Below, piece by piece: positions 27,793 to 36,404 of a stretch of DNA of 64,000 nucleotides. The translations under genes and the position numbers were made by a program. A model generated the notes under the pieces. The model made no database searches and was not told the origin of the DNA. It worked only from the letters and a program-made list of their open reading frames with translations. Source of the stretch: Sphingobium sp. Z007 (lineage in GTDB: Bacteria; Pseudomonadota; Alphaproteobacteria; Sphingomonadales; Sphingomonadaceae); the NCBI RefSeq assembly GCF_900013425.1, contig NZ_FBXK01000005.1:806001-870000 (forward strand), in the 5' to 3' direction. Numbering within the stretch: position 1 is the first letter of the stretch; each line of letters opens with the position of its first letter.

Positions 27793-29472
27793 ATGCGCCG
27801 TCTTTTTCCCTCTTCTCTGCTCTTTTTTGCCCTAACCGCAGCCCTGTTTGTTCTCCAGATGATTCCTTTCATCGGAATATTTCTGATGTTCCTGCTGGCG
27901 ATGTTCTGGTCCGTCCTGCTCATCAATGCAGGCATGATCGGGATTGCCGTCGAGGCGACGATCGGTCGAGTCTCGCGCTGGTGGCTGGTGGTGCCACTGG
28001 TCTTCTATGGCGGTTACTGGGCGGTGGCCGCGCAGGACTATATGATGATGCGCCAATTGGGCGCGGCCTATGATGCGGCAAATGCGAAGGTCACGACTGG
28101 GTTCAATCCCATTCGGCAAGCGCTGGCATTCGATGGGGACGGCAGAAATGACGACGGCACCTGGCTGACGCAGAATTACGGCCTGCCGGTCGCCTATTCG
28201 GCCAACAGCAATTTTCAGGAACGTTTTCTTTCGCACCGCATGATGGACAAGGAGATTCGCGCGAAAGTGCGTGAGACCCCCGCGCTCCGCGCCGCCTTCG
28301 TAAACGTTTTCGGTTTCCACGACGGCGATGCGATTCTTGGCCGCAAGATGGAAAGCCGGTTTTGCACACTGTCCATGCCGGAGCGCCCGACATTGCCGCT
28401 GGTGCGGGTTTCGCGCACGGAAACGAAAGGCCATGAAACCAGCTTGCCGATCACACGCGTCACCACCACGATTACCATGCCGAATGGCCGACAACTCAAG
28501 TTGCTAGGCGGCCATGCCGCACCGCTCGGCTGGATTCCTATGCCGATCATGGGCTGTGGTCTCAACTCCGGCGCGCCGTCATGGGATTGCGACGCTGGCT
28601 TCTGGCGCAAGGGCTTCACCCCTATCGTGTCGGGCGACACCCGCTACAGCCGCGACAGTGCAGTCCTTGCACGCGCGCTCGGTCTCAAGCGCGTCTCAAT
28701 AACCGAGCGCCGAGGCGGCGATACGGCGTTGGCGCTCGCGAAGTTGGCAAAGGTCGAGCAGGCCACGCTCGCACGTCAACTCGCCGCTATCGATGTGATG
28801 ATAACCGATCCGCTGGCCAAGGCGGATTGGCAAGTCGGCGTTGTCTCCAACCATCCAGAAGTGCTGGAGTCCCGCGCCGATGCGATCATGGCAGGGTTGG
28901 AACGTGCGGTCGCGGTAGAGGGCAATGATCGCGGGTGGGCAAGGGAGAGCGGGCGTATTCTCGGCGGCTTGCTCGCACGGTTGCCTAAGGCGCGTCTTGC
29001 CGGTTTCGGCCCGCGCATCCTCGCCGTCTATGGACAGGCGGGCGAAGAGCATTGGCTATGGGATACAGAACCCCTTCTGAGGCGGGTGGGGGATCTCGGC
29101 CCAGAGGCGCTGCCCTATCTCCTCAACCGGCGTGCCTCAACTTCTTCGGTCAATAACGCGGGGATCGAGGGACTTTGCCGGATTGGTCCTGCTGCGCGCG
29201 AAGGGGCCGAACCGGTGCTGCTCGACAGGTGGCGGCGCACTGACCGTTTCGACCGCGATGAGCGCGCGGCGCTTTATGTGGCGATGCGCCGGATCGGCAT
29301 TACACCACCACCGCTGCCTACCGATGGCAAAAAGGACCAGTTGGCCGAGCTTCAGGCGCAATGGGCGGATATTTCTCCGGCTTCGCCGCCCCGAGTGTGC
29401 GCGGTCCGCGCCGAACGGCAAGCCCGGCGTGAGGAGCAATTTGACGGCAAGCGCCGAACAAACTTGGAGTGA
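27793..29472 (+). CDS. Membrane-anchored protein of unknown function
   Basis: The 559-residue protein begins with three closely spaced hydrophobic helices (residues ~5-85; MIPFIGIFLMFLLAMFWSVLLINAGMIG is the core) and then a long soluble part. A Cys pair in IMGCGLNSGAPSWDCDAGFW lies mid-protein. The last ~220 residues are Ala/Leu-rich helices with repeated segments such as RILGGLLARLPKARLAG, ALPYLLNRRAS and GIEGLCRIGPAA, which look like HEAT-type repeats. I do not recognise a family. It is an island gene without operon partners: IS256 lies 334 bp upstream and 350 non-coding bases follow. The open frame is long and codon use is normal for the window, so it is likely real. Confidence 0.65.
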   Translation: MRRLFPSSLLFFALTAALFVLQMIPFIGIFLMFLLAMFWSVLLINAGMIGIAVEATIGRVSRWWLVVPLVFYGGYWAVAAQDYMMMRQLGAAYDAANAKVTTGFNPIRQALAFDGDGRNDDGTWLTQNYGLPVAYSANSNFQERFLSHRMMDKEIRAKVRETPALRAAFVNVFGFHDGDAILGRKMESRFCTLSMPERPTLPLVRVSRTETKGHETSLPITRVTTTITMPNGRQLKLLGGHAAPLGWIPMPIMGCGLNSGAPSWDCDAGFWRKGFTPIVSGDTRYSRDSAVLARALGLKRVSITERRGGDTALALAKLAKVEQATLARQLAAIDVMITDPLAKADWQVGVVSNHPEVLESRADAIMAGLERAVAVEGNDRGWARESGRILGGLLARLPKARLAGFGPRILAVYGQAGEEHWLWDTEPLLRRVGDLGPEALPYLLNRRASTSSVNNAGIEGLCRIGPAAREGAEPVLLDRWRRTDRFDRDERAALYVAMRRIGITPPPLPTDGKKDQLAELQAQWADISPASPPRVCAVRAERQARREEQFDGKRRTNLE

Positions 29473-29822
29473 AGCGGATAAGGCCGCGCCCATCGGATGA
29501 GCCTAAGATGGCGGCTATATTAGATAAGCCGGAAAAAACATGGTGTCCGCACAGCATCACGGTGACCGGCTTTGGCCGATTTCGGAATGTCGGCTCACCG
29601 GAGGGTAAGAAGGCATAGCCGCCGGTCCTCTCTGGGGCAGGCGACACGATCGTAGGCGGCAATAGCTGCCTGTCGCCCATTGGCCAAGGTGCGACCTCTG
29701 TCCCTATCGATTCAATCATGCCAACGTCAGCCCAACGATCCAAGCGTGACCGCGCGTTCGATCCTGCTATGGCCGAGGCGGGCAGTGTTCAATCATGGCG
29801 TGGCCCAAGTAGGAGAAGATGC
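29473..29822. other. Gene-free stretch of the island
   Basis: Nothing recognisable is present: no RNA gene, no strong hairpin with a T-run and no frame with family resemblance. An AGGAG at 29811-29815 serves the following VOC gene. Confidence 0.5.
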
Positions 29823-30221
29823 ATGCTTTTTCACACGATGGTGGGGTCGAACGACATCGACCGGGCGAAGCGCTTTTACGACACGGTGCTCGGCACCCTC
29901 GGAGTTGGGGAGGCGACGATCAACGTGGCCGACAGTGGCCACACGCGCCTGATCTACAACAGTGGAAATGGGGCCAATTTCATTGTCACCCAGCCCATCA
30001 ATGACGAACCGGCATCCGTCGCGAATGGCAGCACCGTTGCTTTTTCATGCGATTCGCCAGAACAGGTGAAGCAGTTTCATGATGTTGCAGTCGCCAATGG
30101 TGGCACGTCGATCGAGGTAGCGCCCGGTCCTCGCGAAACAGCGTCTATGGGTACGATCGTACTCGCGTACTTCCGCGATCCAGATGGAAACAAGCTATGC
30201 GGCATCCACTTCCCCAAATAA
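29823..30221 (+). CDS. VOC-family (glyoxalase/bleomycin-resistance fold) protein
   Basis: The 132-residue protein shows the vicinal-oxygen-chelate pattern: MLFHTMVGSNDIDRAKRFYDTVLGTLG at the start and YFRDPDGNKLCGIHFPK at the end. Metal-ligand candidates are the early His and the late residues near the C-terminus. Members include glyoxalases, dioxygenases and resistance proteins; the function here is unknown. The ATG at 29823 has AGGAG at a good distance, so the longer open frame beginning at 29718 is not needed. It stands alone between the unknown membrane protein and an IS110 element. Confidence 0.85.
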   Translation: MLFHTMVGSNDIDRAKRFYDTVLGTLGVGEATINVADSGHTRLIYNSGNGANFIVTQPINDEPASVANGSTVAFSCDSPEQVKQFHDVAVANGGTSIEVAPGPRETASMGTIVLAYFRDPDGNKLCGIHFPK

Positions 30222-30384
30222 CCCTGCTTTGCATCGTTTAGCCTGAGTCAGCTGCCCGCCAATGCTTTGGTGGGGCAGCTGGGCGCTCTCTTCCCGTTCC
30301 ATTTTTCGTCCGAAGGTGGATAATCCGTTCACTGCAAGGCCGTAGCGATTTAGGCGGGCGATATGCCCTCGATGGGTGATGGGG

Positions 30385-31540
30385 TGGACGCCCCCCGACG
30401 GTATCGATGTGCCAAAGTGGAGGTGTTGAACACCACTTGAGGGAGGCGTCCATGTCAGAAGTTAGCATAATCAGGTTGGATATCGCCAAGCATGTTTTTC
30501 ATGCGCACGGTGTAGATGTGTCGGGCCATGTGCTTCTTCGCAAGAAGATCAGCCGAGCGAAGCTGTTGCCGTTTTTCGCAGCACAGCCGCGTTGCCAGGT
30601 AGTTCTGGAAGCATGCGGCGGCGCGCATCACTGGGCGCGCGAGTTGCTCAAGCTGGGCCATGATGTGCGGTTGATTGCGCCGGCCTATGTGAAGCCGTTC
30701 GTGAAGCGTCAGAAGAACGATGCGGCCGATGCCGAGGCGATCTGCGAGGCGGCCCAGCGACCAAGCATGCGGTTCGTGCCGGTGAAGACAGAGGAGCAGC
30801 AGGCGGCGGCAATGGTGTTCCGGGGCCGTGACCTGTTGGTGCGGCAGCGGACCCAGATCAGCAATGCCCTGCGCGGCCATATGACCGAGTATGGCTGGAT
30901 CGCGCCCAAGGGGCTGGCCCATCTGGAAAAGCTTGCCGCGCTGCTCGCCGATCCATTGGCTGTTCCCCAGGGCGTGCGATCGGTCTGCATGCTTCTGCTC
31001 GACAGCCTGGCGATGCTCGACCGGCAGATCGCCGCACTCGACAAGGAGATTGTGCGCCGTTCGCGCGAAGATGCTCTCGCACGCCGGCTCATGACGATCC
31101 CGGGCATCGGTCCGATCACGGCAACTGCCATCCTGGCGCTTGCGCCGCCGTCGGGCACCTTCGCCAAGGGACGTGACTTTGCCGCATGGGTCGGCCTCAC
31201 GCCGCGGCAGCACTCGACGGGCGGCAAGCAGAAGCTGGGTTCGATCTCAAAGATGGGCGAGCGAACGCTCAGGCGGTTGCTGATCATCGGCAGCAGCGCC
31301 GTGGTGTTGCAGGCGAGCAAGCGGGGCGCGCCCAAGGGATCATGGCTGGAGCAGATGATGGCGCGCAAGCCACGCATGCTCGTAACAGTGGCGCTCGCTA
31401 ACAAGACAGCGCGCATCGTCTGGGCGCTCATGATGAAGAATGAGGATTACACTGCTCCGGTCGCAGCGGCGGCGTAAGCCAAAGCGGACCAGAGGTCGTC
31501 GGGGCGTAAGTCGGTCGAAGGAGGGTATGGCACAACAGTC
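30385..31540 (+). mobile_element. IS110-family insertion sequence (IS1111 group), approximate ends
   Basis: The element surrounds the IS110 transposase gene. A short subterminal inverted repeat, TGTGCCA near 30408 and its complement TGGCACA near 31526, is consistent with the IS1111 group. A stem formed by GGACGCC (30388-30394) and GGCGTCC just before the gene lies at the left end. IS110 elements make no long target duplication, so the exact boundaries cannot be fixed from one copy. Confidence 0.6.
30452..31477 (+). CDS. IS110-family (IS1111 group) transposase
   Basis: The protein is 341 residues from the ATG at 30452 (GGGAGG upstream). The N-terminal DEDD RuvC-like domain carries Asp in IRLDIAKHVFHAHGVD, Glu in VVLEACGGAHHWAREL and the Asp pair in KRQKNDAADAEAICEAA. 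The C-terminal transposase_20 domain has LMTIPGIGPITATAIL and the serine segment AWVGLTPRQHSTGGKQKLG, followed by TLRRLLIIGSSAVV. The frame is intact. IS110 elements carry a bridge RNA in a non-coding end; here either flank (30385-30451 or 31478-31540) could hold it, but none can be assigned by eye. Confidence 0.95.
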   Translation: MSEVSIIRLDIAKHVFHAHGVDVSGHVLLRKKISRAKLLPFFAAQPRCQVVLEACGGAHHWARELLKLGHDVRLIAPAYVKPFVKRQKNDAADAEAICEAAQRPSMRFVPVKTEEQQAAAMVFRGRDLLVRQRTQISNALRGHMTEYGWIAPKGLAHLEKLAALLADPLAVPQGVRSVCMLLLDSLAMLDRQIAALDKEIVRRSREDALARRLMTIPGIGPITATAILALAPPSGTFAKGRDFAAWVGLTPRQHSTGGKQKLGSISKMGERTLRRLLIIGSSAVVLQASKRGAPKGSWLEQMMARKPRMLVTVALANKTARIVWALMMKNEDYTAPVAAAA

Positions 31541-31840
31541 GGCGAGACGGGGTCGGAAGAACCAGGGCTAACCACCGTGCTTCATCAGCACGCTTAGGGT
31601 GATGTGGTTCCGATCCGCGAACTCCCATACGGGCCCGCAGCCTTCATCGCTGCATCAGAGGCCTGTCAATCGGCGTGCAAACGGGACCCCTTATCGGCGC
31701 GCAAAAGGGACCCCCTGTCAGGATGGCGGAACGTTGATGTGACGGGCTTCCTTGCGCTGCGCGCGGCGTAGGGAGGGCGTAGCCCGACCGGAGGCGCGCG
31801 CAGCGCAAAACATCTTCTAATTGATCGCTGCTGGGGCGGA

Positions 31841-32569
31841 TCAGCTGCGGTTTTTGAAGCGCCAGCTGTCATTGCCGGTCTCGACAATGTCGCAATGATG
31901 GGTGACGCGATCGAGGAGCGCGGTTGTCATCTTGGGATCGCCGAACACGGTGGGCCACTCGCCAAAGGCGAGGTTGGTGGTGATGATGACACTGGTCTGC
32001 TCATAGAGTTTGCTGATCAGGTGGAACAGCAACTGGCCGCCCGATCGAGCGAACGGCAGATACCCCAGTTCATCGAGCACGATGAGATCGAGGCGGGATA
32101 GCTGGGCGGCGAGAGCGCCACTCTTGCCGATCCTGGCCTCCTCTTCGAGGCGGGTCACCAGATCGACCGTGTTGAAGTAGCGGCCTCGGGCGCCGGAGCG
32201 CACTACATTGGCGGTGATGGCGATGGCTAGATGGGTCTTTCCTGTGCCTGTGCCGCCGACCAGGACGATATTGCGCCGTGCGGGCAGGAACGCGCCGCTG
32301 TGCAATGAACGCACAAGCCCCTCGTTGATCGGGGTACCCTCGAACCGGAAGGCATCGATGTCCTTCACGACTGGCAGCTTGGCAGCGGCCATCCGGTATC
32401 GGATCGACGCGGCATGACGATGCGTCGCCTCCGCTCGCAGGAGATCGGTCAGTATCTCCATGGTGGTGCGCTGGCGCTGAAGGCCGGTGGTGACGGCATC
32501 GTCGAACGCGCCCGCCATGCCCTTGAGTCCAAGCCCGCGCATGGCCTCGATCATATCATGCCGCTGCAT
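31841..32569 (-). CDS. istB: IS21 helper ATPase IstB
   Basis: The AAA+ protein of 242 residues regulates target selection by the IstA transposase. It has a Walker A motif in [16 protein letters not shown] (residues ~105-112), a Walker B region in [14 protein letters not shown] and sensor I in [19 protein letters not shown]. Its start overlaps the istA stop by 14 bp, the standard istAB arrangement. The frame is intact. Confidence 0.96.
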   Translation of the reverse strand: MQRHDMIEAMRGLGLKGMAGAFDDAVTTGLQRQRTTMEILTDLLRAEATHRHAASIRYRMAAAKLPVVKDIDAFRFEGTPINEGLVRSLHSGAFLPARRNIVLVGGTGTGKTHLAIAITANVVRSGARGRYFNTVDLVTRLEEEARIGKSGALAAQLSRLDLIVLDELGYLPFARSGGQLLFHLISKLYEQTSVIITTNLAFGEWPTVFGDPKMTTALLDRVTHHCDIVETGNDSWRFKNRS

Positions 32570-34070
32570 CGAAGGTCCTTAGCTGGTCGTAACGGGCACA
32601 GTCGGCGATCGGGGGATGGCGCAAGGCGCTATCCTCGGAGGTGATGATCGTCAGCGGACGCGGAGGCTCCCGGCGTCTTGCCAGGATGTTGAGGATCAGG
32701 TCGTCGCTCGCCGTGCCCGTCGCCAGTGCCTCACGCACAGCGGTTTCGACAGGCTCCAGGCCATCGGTCAGTACGGCCGACAGTACACGGACGAACCGGC
32801 GATCGGCATCGTCGCCATTACCCAGCTTGCGGCGCAGGCGGGCCAGCGCCGGTGGCAGATCCCAGTCCTGGAAGGGGGCACCGTTCCGCAGCGCGCCAGG
32901 CTTGCGGGCCAGCACTGGCAGATAATGCCAGGGATCATAGATCGTGCGGTTGCGGCCGAAGTAGCGCGGATGTTCAGCGACAACCTCTTCGCCGCAGCGA
33001 ACGACAATACGATCGGCATAGGCCCGGACCTGCACGGTGCGTCGCGACACCGTCGAGAGGACTGAGTAGCGGTTGCGGTCGAAGCTGATCAGGCAGGTGC
33101 CGGTCACGGCATGCTCGCTCTCATTGAAGCCGTCGAACGGTCCCAGCATCGGCTGCAGCGCAGATCGTTCGATCTCCAGCATCTGCGCCACGGTCAGATC
33201 TCCCTGTTCAGGATGGGGCTGCCGTTCCGCCCAGCGCCGACACTCTGCCTCCAGCCAGCCATTGAGCTCTTCGAGACTGGCGAACCGCAACCGGGGCTGG
33301 AAGAAGCGACCCCGGATCGTCTGCACCTGGTTCTCGACCTGACCCTTCTCCCATCCCGCCGCAGGCGAGCAGGCCGTGGGCTCGACCATATAATGGTCGG
33401 TCATGATCAGGAACCGCCGGTTGAAGACGCGTTCCTTGCCGGTGAACACGCTCGTCACAGCCGTCTTCATATTATCGTAGATGCCGCGCCCTGGCACGCC
33501 GCCGAAGAAGGCAAAGCCGCGCGCATGCGCGTCGAACAGCATCTCCTGGCTCTCGCGAGGATAGGCCCGGACATAGACCCCACGTGACGCGCACAGGCGC
33601 ATATGCGCGACCTTCACCCGCATCGGCGCTCCTGCGATCTCGACATCCTCATGGCTCCAGTCGAACTGGTAGGCCTCGCCTGGCCTGAACATCAGCGGGA
33701 TGAAGGCGGTGACGCCATCGCCAGCATCCTTGCGCCGCTCGATCTTCCAGCGCGTCGCATAGCGCCGCACCGCATCGTAAGAACCCTCAAAGCCTTCTCG
33801 CACCAGCAGGTCATGGATCCGCGTCATCCGCAGCCGGTCACGCCTGCCGCGCAGCTCGTTCTCTTCCAGCAGCGTGTTCAGGCGCTCCTGGAACGGACCG
33901 ATCCTGGGCAGCGGCTGAACCTTGCGCTGATAATCAAAGGCGCCCTCCGGCGCTCGGACCGCTTTGCGGATGACCTTCCGCGACACATGCAGATCCCGTG
34001 CGATCGCCTTGATCGCCTTGCCTCCGGCATACTCGCGCCGGATCCGTAAAACTGTCTCCAAAACCAACAT
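32556..34070 (-). CDS. istA: IS21-family transposase IstA
   Basis: The transposase is 504 residues. It starts with a helix-turn-helix ([21 protein letters not shown]), then a DDE core: Asp in [16 protein letters not shown], a second Asp in [15 protein letters not shown] and the Glu in [20 protein letters not shown]-terminal beta-barrel domain follows ([26 protein letters not shown]). The frame is uninterrupted and the element keeps both ends, so it could be active. It is followed by istB with a 14-bp overlap. Confidence 0.96.
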   Translation of the reverse strand: MLVLETVLRIRREYAGGKAIKAIARDLHVSRKVIRKAVRAPEGAFDYQRKVQPLPRIGPFQERLNTLLEENELRGRRDRLRMTRIHDLLVREGFEGSYDAVRRYATRWKIERRKDAGDGVTAFIPLMFRPGEAYQFDWSHEDVEIAGAPMRVKVAHMRLCASRGVYVRAYPRESQEMLFDAHARGFAFFGGVPGRGIYDNMKTAVTSVFTGKERVFNRRFLIMTDHYMVEPTACSPAAGWEKGQVENQVQTIRGRFFQPRLRFASLEELNGWLEAECRRWAERQPHPEQGDLTVAQMLEIERSALQPMLGPFDGFNESEHAVTGTCLISFDRNRYSVLSTVSRRTVQVRAYADRIVVRCGEEVVAEHPRYFGRNRTIYDPWHYLPVLARKPGALRNGAPFQDWDLPPALARLRRKLGNGDDADRRFVRVLSAVLTDGLEPVETAVREALATGTASDDLILNILARRREPPRPLTIITSEDSALRHPPIADCARYDQLRTFDAAA

Positions 34071-34182
34071 CCCGATCTCGCCGCCTGAAAATCCAGCCGG
34101 CTGCTTAAACCATCGAAATGAGGGGTCCCTTTTAGACGCCGATCACCCCGCTAACGGGGTTCTTTTTGCACGCCGATCCACA

Positions 34183-35563
34183 GCCATTGGGGACGACACG
34201 TGGCTGTCGGCGTCACTGTCGCCCGCGACGAATTGGCACCATCGATTGTTATCGCCGCCATCCCCTGCTCAGGCACGAACCCTGCCTCGGGGTAGTGAAA
34301 CCAACGATAATGCAGGCGCTGCCCCTTGTCTGTGTCGTGGCTTTGCCCCGCGTCTATCGTCAATGGCTTGCCGACTTCTGCATCCAGTAAAATGGGGGCA
34401 GTGCCTCCAATTCCATTAACGATTGCGACCGGGTGGTGATTGACAGGTGTGGCCCCGCCAAGCGTCCAGTTCATGCGTGCGGCAAAATCATTCTGATAGG
34501 CCGTGCGCCAGCGCCAGATCGTCGCTTGATCCGAAACATAGCTCTTGCCGTCAATACCAGCGACCGTATCGGCGGAGGTGGTGCGCGCGAAAGAGTCGCC
34601 TCCCTGCGTCCAGATTGCGTGATCCTCGCCATAGGGTTGTCGCCAGACATACCGTCCCCCCCAGCCGCCCCAGCTTGGATTGTCAGCACTCGCCAGTCCA
34701 TTACGGGTGAGGCCGAGAAAGGCTGGGGTGTCGCCTTCCATTATGAACAGGAACTCGGGATAGTGTTTTCCGAACGGGCCTTTGCGGATGTGACTATCCA
34801 ACCAGGCATTGGTGATGGTGCTGCCATCGGCCCCCGCACCGTTTCGATAAAAGACGTCGCCACTGATGCCCGTCCAGGTTGCTGTACTGTAGTTGCCGCC
34901 ATCTGGCGTCGAAGGATGGACGATATAGAACAGGTTGGGGAATTGCCGGCGGATCCATGGCCCGGCATCGTCCTGATCCGAAATCGAATAAACGCGCAGT
35001 TTCGCGATAAATGCGTCAAGGTCGGCCTGCGAGCGTGTTGACCGAACTTCGCTCAGCGCCTGGGCAAGTGTGTTGGCGCCACCCCAGATGCTGATCCATA
35101 GTGGTCGCGGATCCGGTCGATCTGCGGCGCGGATAATGGCTTCGGCACCGGGCGACGTCTTGTCTTTGCCCACGGATGCCATGCCGTAACCCGGCTGCCC
35201 CGACGTCACGATTGAAGCGAGGGCTTGCGCTTCCGGCCAGCCTAGCGCGTTCCGCAACAGGTTGGGCCGCACTTCGCCATATGCGCCGATGATCGCTCGC
35301 ATCGTTTGCGGGTTGGTGGTCGTTTTAAGCTAGGTCGAGGTGCAAGCAATTATCGATTCGATGTCGATTTCGTTCGAATAGAGGAGCAGACGTATCAGCG
35401 ACATCTGGTCGTCCGGTTCGTTTCCGATGTCGCTCAATACCACGAGGCGCTGTTTGTCAGACGTGCTTTCGATTTTTGTCGGAGGACTAGCCTGGGCGTT
35501 TATCGCGGTTCCGGCTGCTACCAGGATACCAAAAAAAGCTGTCTTGAGTGCCTCAAGTGACAT
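34183..35563 (-). pseudogene. Secreted DUF1593 (nucleoside-hydrolase-like) protein gene, broken by an amber codon and by IS21
   Basis: The gene begins at the ATG ending at 35563 (MSLEALKTAFFGILVAAGTAINAQA, a signal peptide). It continues with RLVVLSDIGNEPDDQMSLIRLLLYSNEIDIESIIACTST, then a TAG (35330-35332), and goes on in the same frame as LKTTTNPQTMRAIIGAYGEVRPNLL and so on. The family normally has Trp after the T-S-T, so TGG has become TAG. Downstream the similarity stays in frame to the IS21 end at 34182, where the last ~30 residues are replaced by IS sequence. The family has an Asp-rich nucleoside-hydrolase-like fold and occurs in polysaccharide-use loci. Two independent lesions make loss of function very likely. 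Confidence 0.85.
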
Positions 35564-35991
35564 TTGGATTCTTTCGATCGCGTTTTGCAGTGGTTTTATG
35601 CCGATTGTCGATTTGGAAGTCCAACTGCACATGGCTAGGGTCAGGCCAACGGCCCGGCCTACTGGATAAATGGCGTTATGTACGGCAATCACATGAACAC
35701 CGCCGCCCCAGGGGGGCGCGCTTGCCGTAGGCGGCCATATCGGCACCGAAGCCCTGACGGAAAACCCTGTTCATGAGGTTGTCGTGTACTTTTGCAATCC
35801 GACAGTGATTGTCGGACAGTCGGGCGGGCAATATGCCGCACAACGCTGTGCGCGGCCGGATCACTGTGGAATTGCGGGACGACTGCCTGAGATTCATGTG
35901 TTTTGCGACACCCTGAATCGACAGCATGGACAAATTACCGTTCCCTAACTAAGCAACACACCCGAAAGCTGGTAAAACAGCTTTCATGATC
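35564..35991. other. Gene-free region upstream of the cobalamin riboswitch
   Basis: No frame with recognisable similarity is present; the longest (minus strand, 35676-35933) has no family resemblance. A short perfect palindrome TCCGACA-GTGAT-TGTCGGA lies at 35798-35816 and may be an operator or hairpin. The promoter for the B12 operon must lie here or just upstream of 35990, but I cannot assign clear boxes. Confidence 0.45.
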
Positions 35992-36214
35992 GCGCCGGTG
36001 CCCCGTGAGGGGCTTAAAAGGGAATGCGGTGCGGGTGACTTGTCACTCAAATCCGCAGCTGTCCCTGCAACTGTAAGCGGCGAGCGCGATGCACATGTGC
36101 GGACGGGAGTACCCGAGCCGCCAGCCACTGGGCCGGATGCTAAATCCTGCGAGGCCTGGGAAGGCCGTGCATCAAGCTTTGACCCGTGAGCCAGGAGACC
36201 TGCCAGCGCACCGG
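35992..36214 (+). ncRNA. Cobalamin (adenosylcobalamin-type) riboswitch
   Basis: The class signatures occur in order: GGTGCCCCGTGAGGGGCTTAA at the 5' end, AAAAGGGAATGCGGTG, ATCCGCAGCTGTCCCTGCAA, CTGTAAGCGGCGAGC, the B12 box region GCCACTGGG near 36124, a GGGAAGGCC arm and the closing GTGAGCCAGGAGACCTGCC at 36187-36204. The outer stem can pair 35992-36000 with 36209-36216. It leads the btuB operon; about 190 nt separate it from the btuB start. A hairpin with GTTGC/GCAAC arms followed by GGGCGCTTTTT (about 36296-36320) could be the expression platform, though this is weak. Cobalamin should repress the operon. Confidence 0.95.
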
Positions 36215-36404
36215 TCGCTCTTGCCTTGGTCCAGGGGATGGTCACGGCACGGTAATTCTCCGTCTGAGCGACGAAGCTATGCGGCGGGGCCGCACGGTTG
36301 CTTGGCAACGGGCGCTTTTTGGCGTCCGCTCGTCGTCGCGCGCCGACCGGAGTATGCCGGTACGCCCCACCGCTCACGTTGCTCGTGCGCCAAGGGGGAA
36401 TACC

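Larger units (their letters stand above)
31664..34182 (-). mobile_element. IS21-family insertion sequence (istA-istB), complete
   Basis: The element is 2519 bp with ends starting TGT. Each end holds two copies of an ATCGGCG(T/C)GCAAA-GG-ACCCC-type repeat. At the left end they lie at about 31668-31691 and 31696-31716; at the right end, inverted, at about 34119-34180. Multiple internal end repeats are normal for IS21. The bases outside share only GCC, so no clear 4-8 bp target duplication exists. The right end interrupts a DUF1593 gene whose missing 3' part is not found beyond the left end, which points to a deletion after or with insertion. Confidence 0.88.

Noticed and set aside
31428..31628. 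Extra small gene between the IS110 and IS21 elements
   Set aside because: The minus-strand frame overlaps the IS110 transposase 3' end and has no family resemblance or ribosome binding site.
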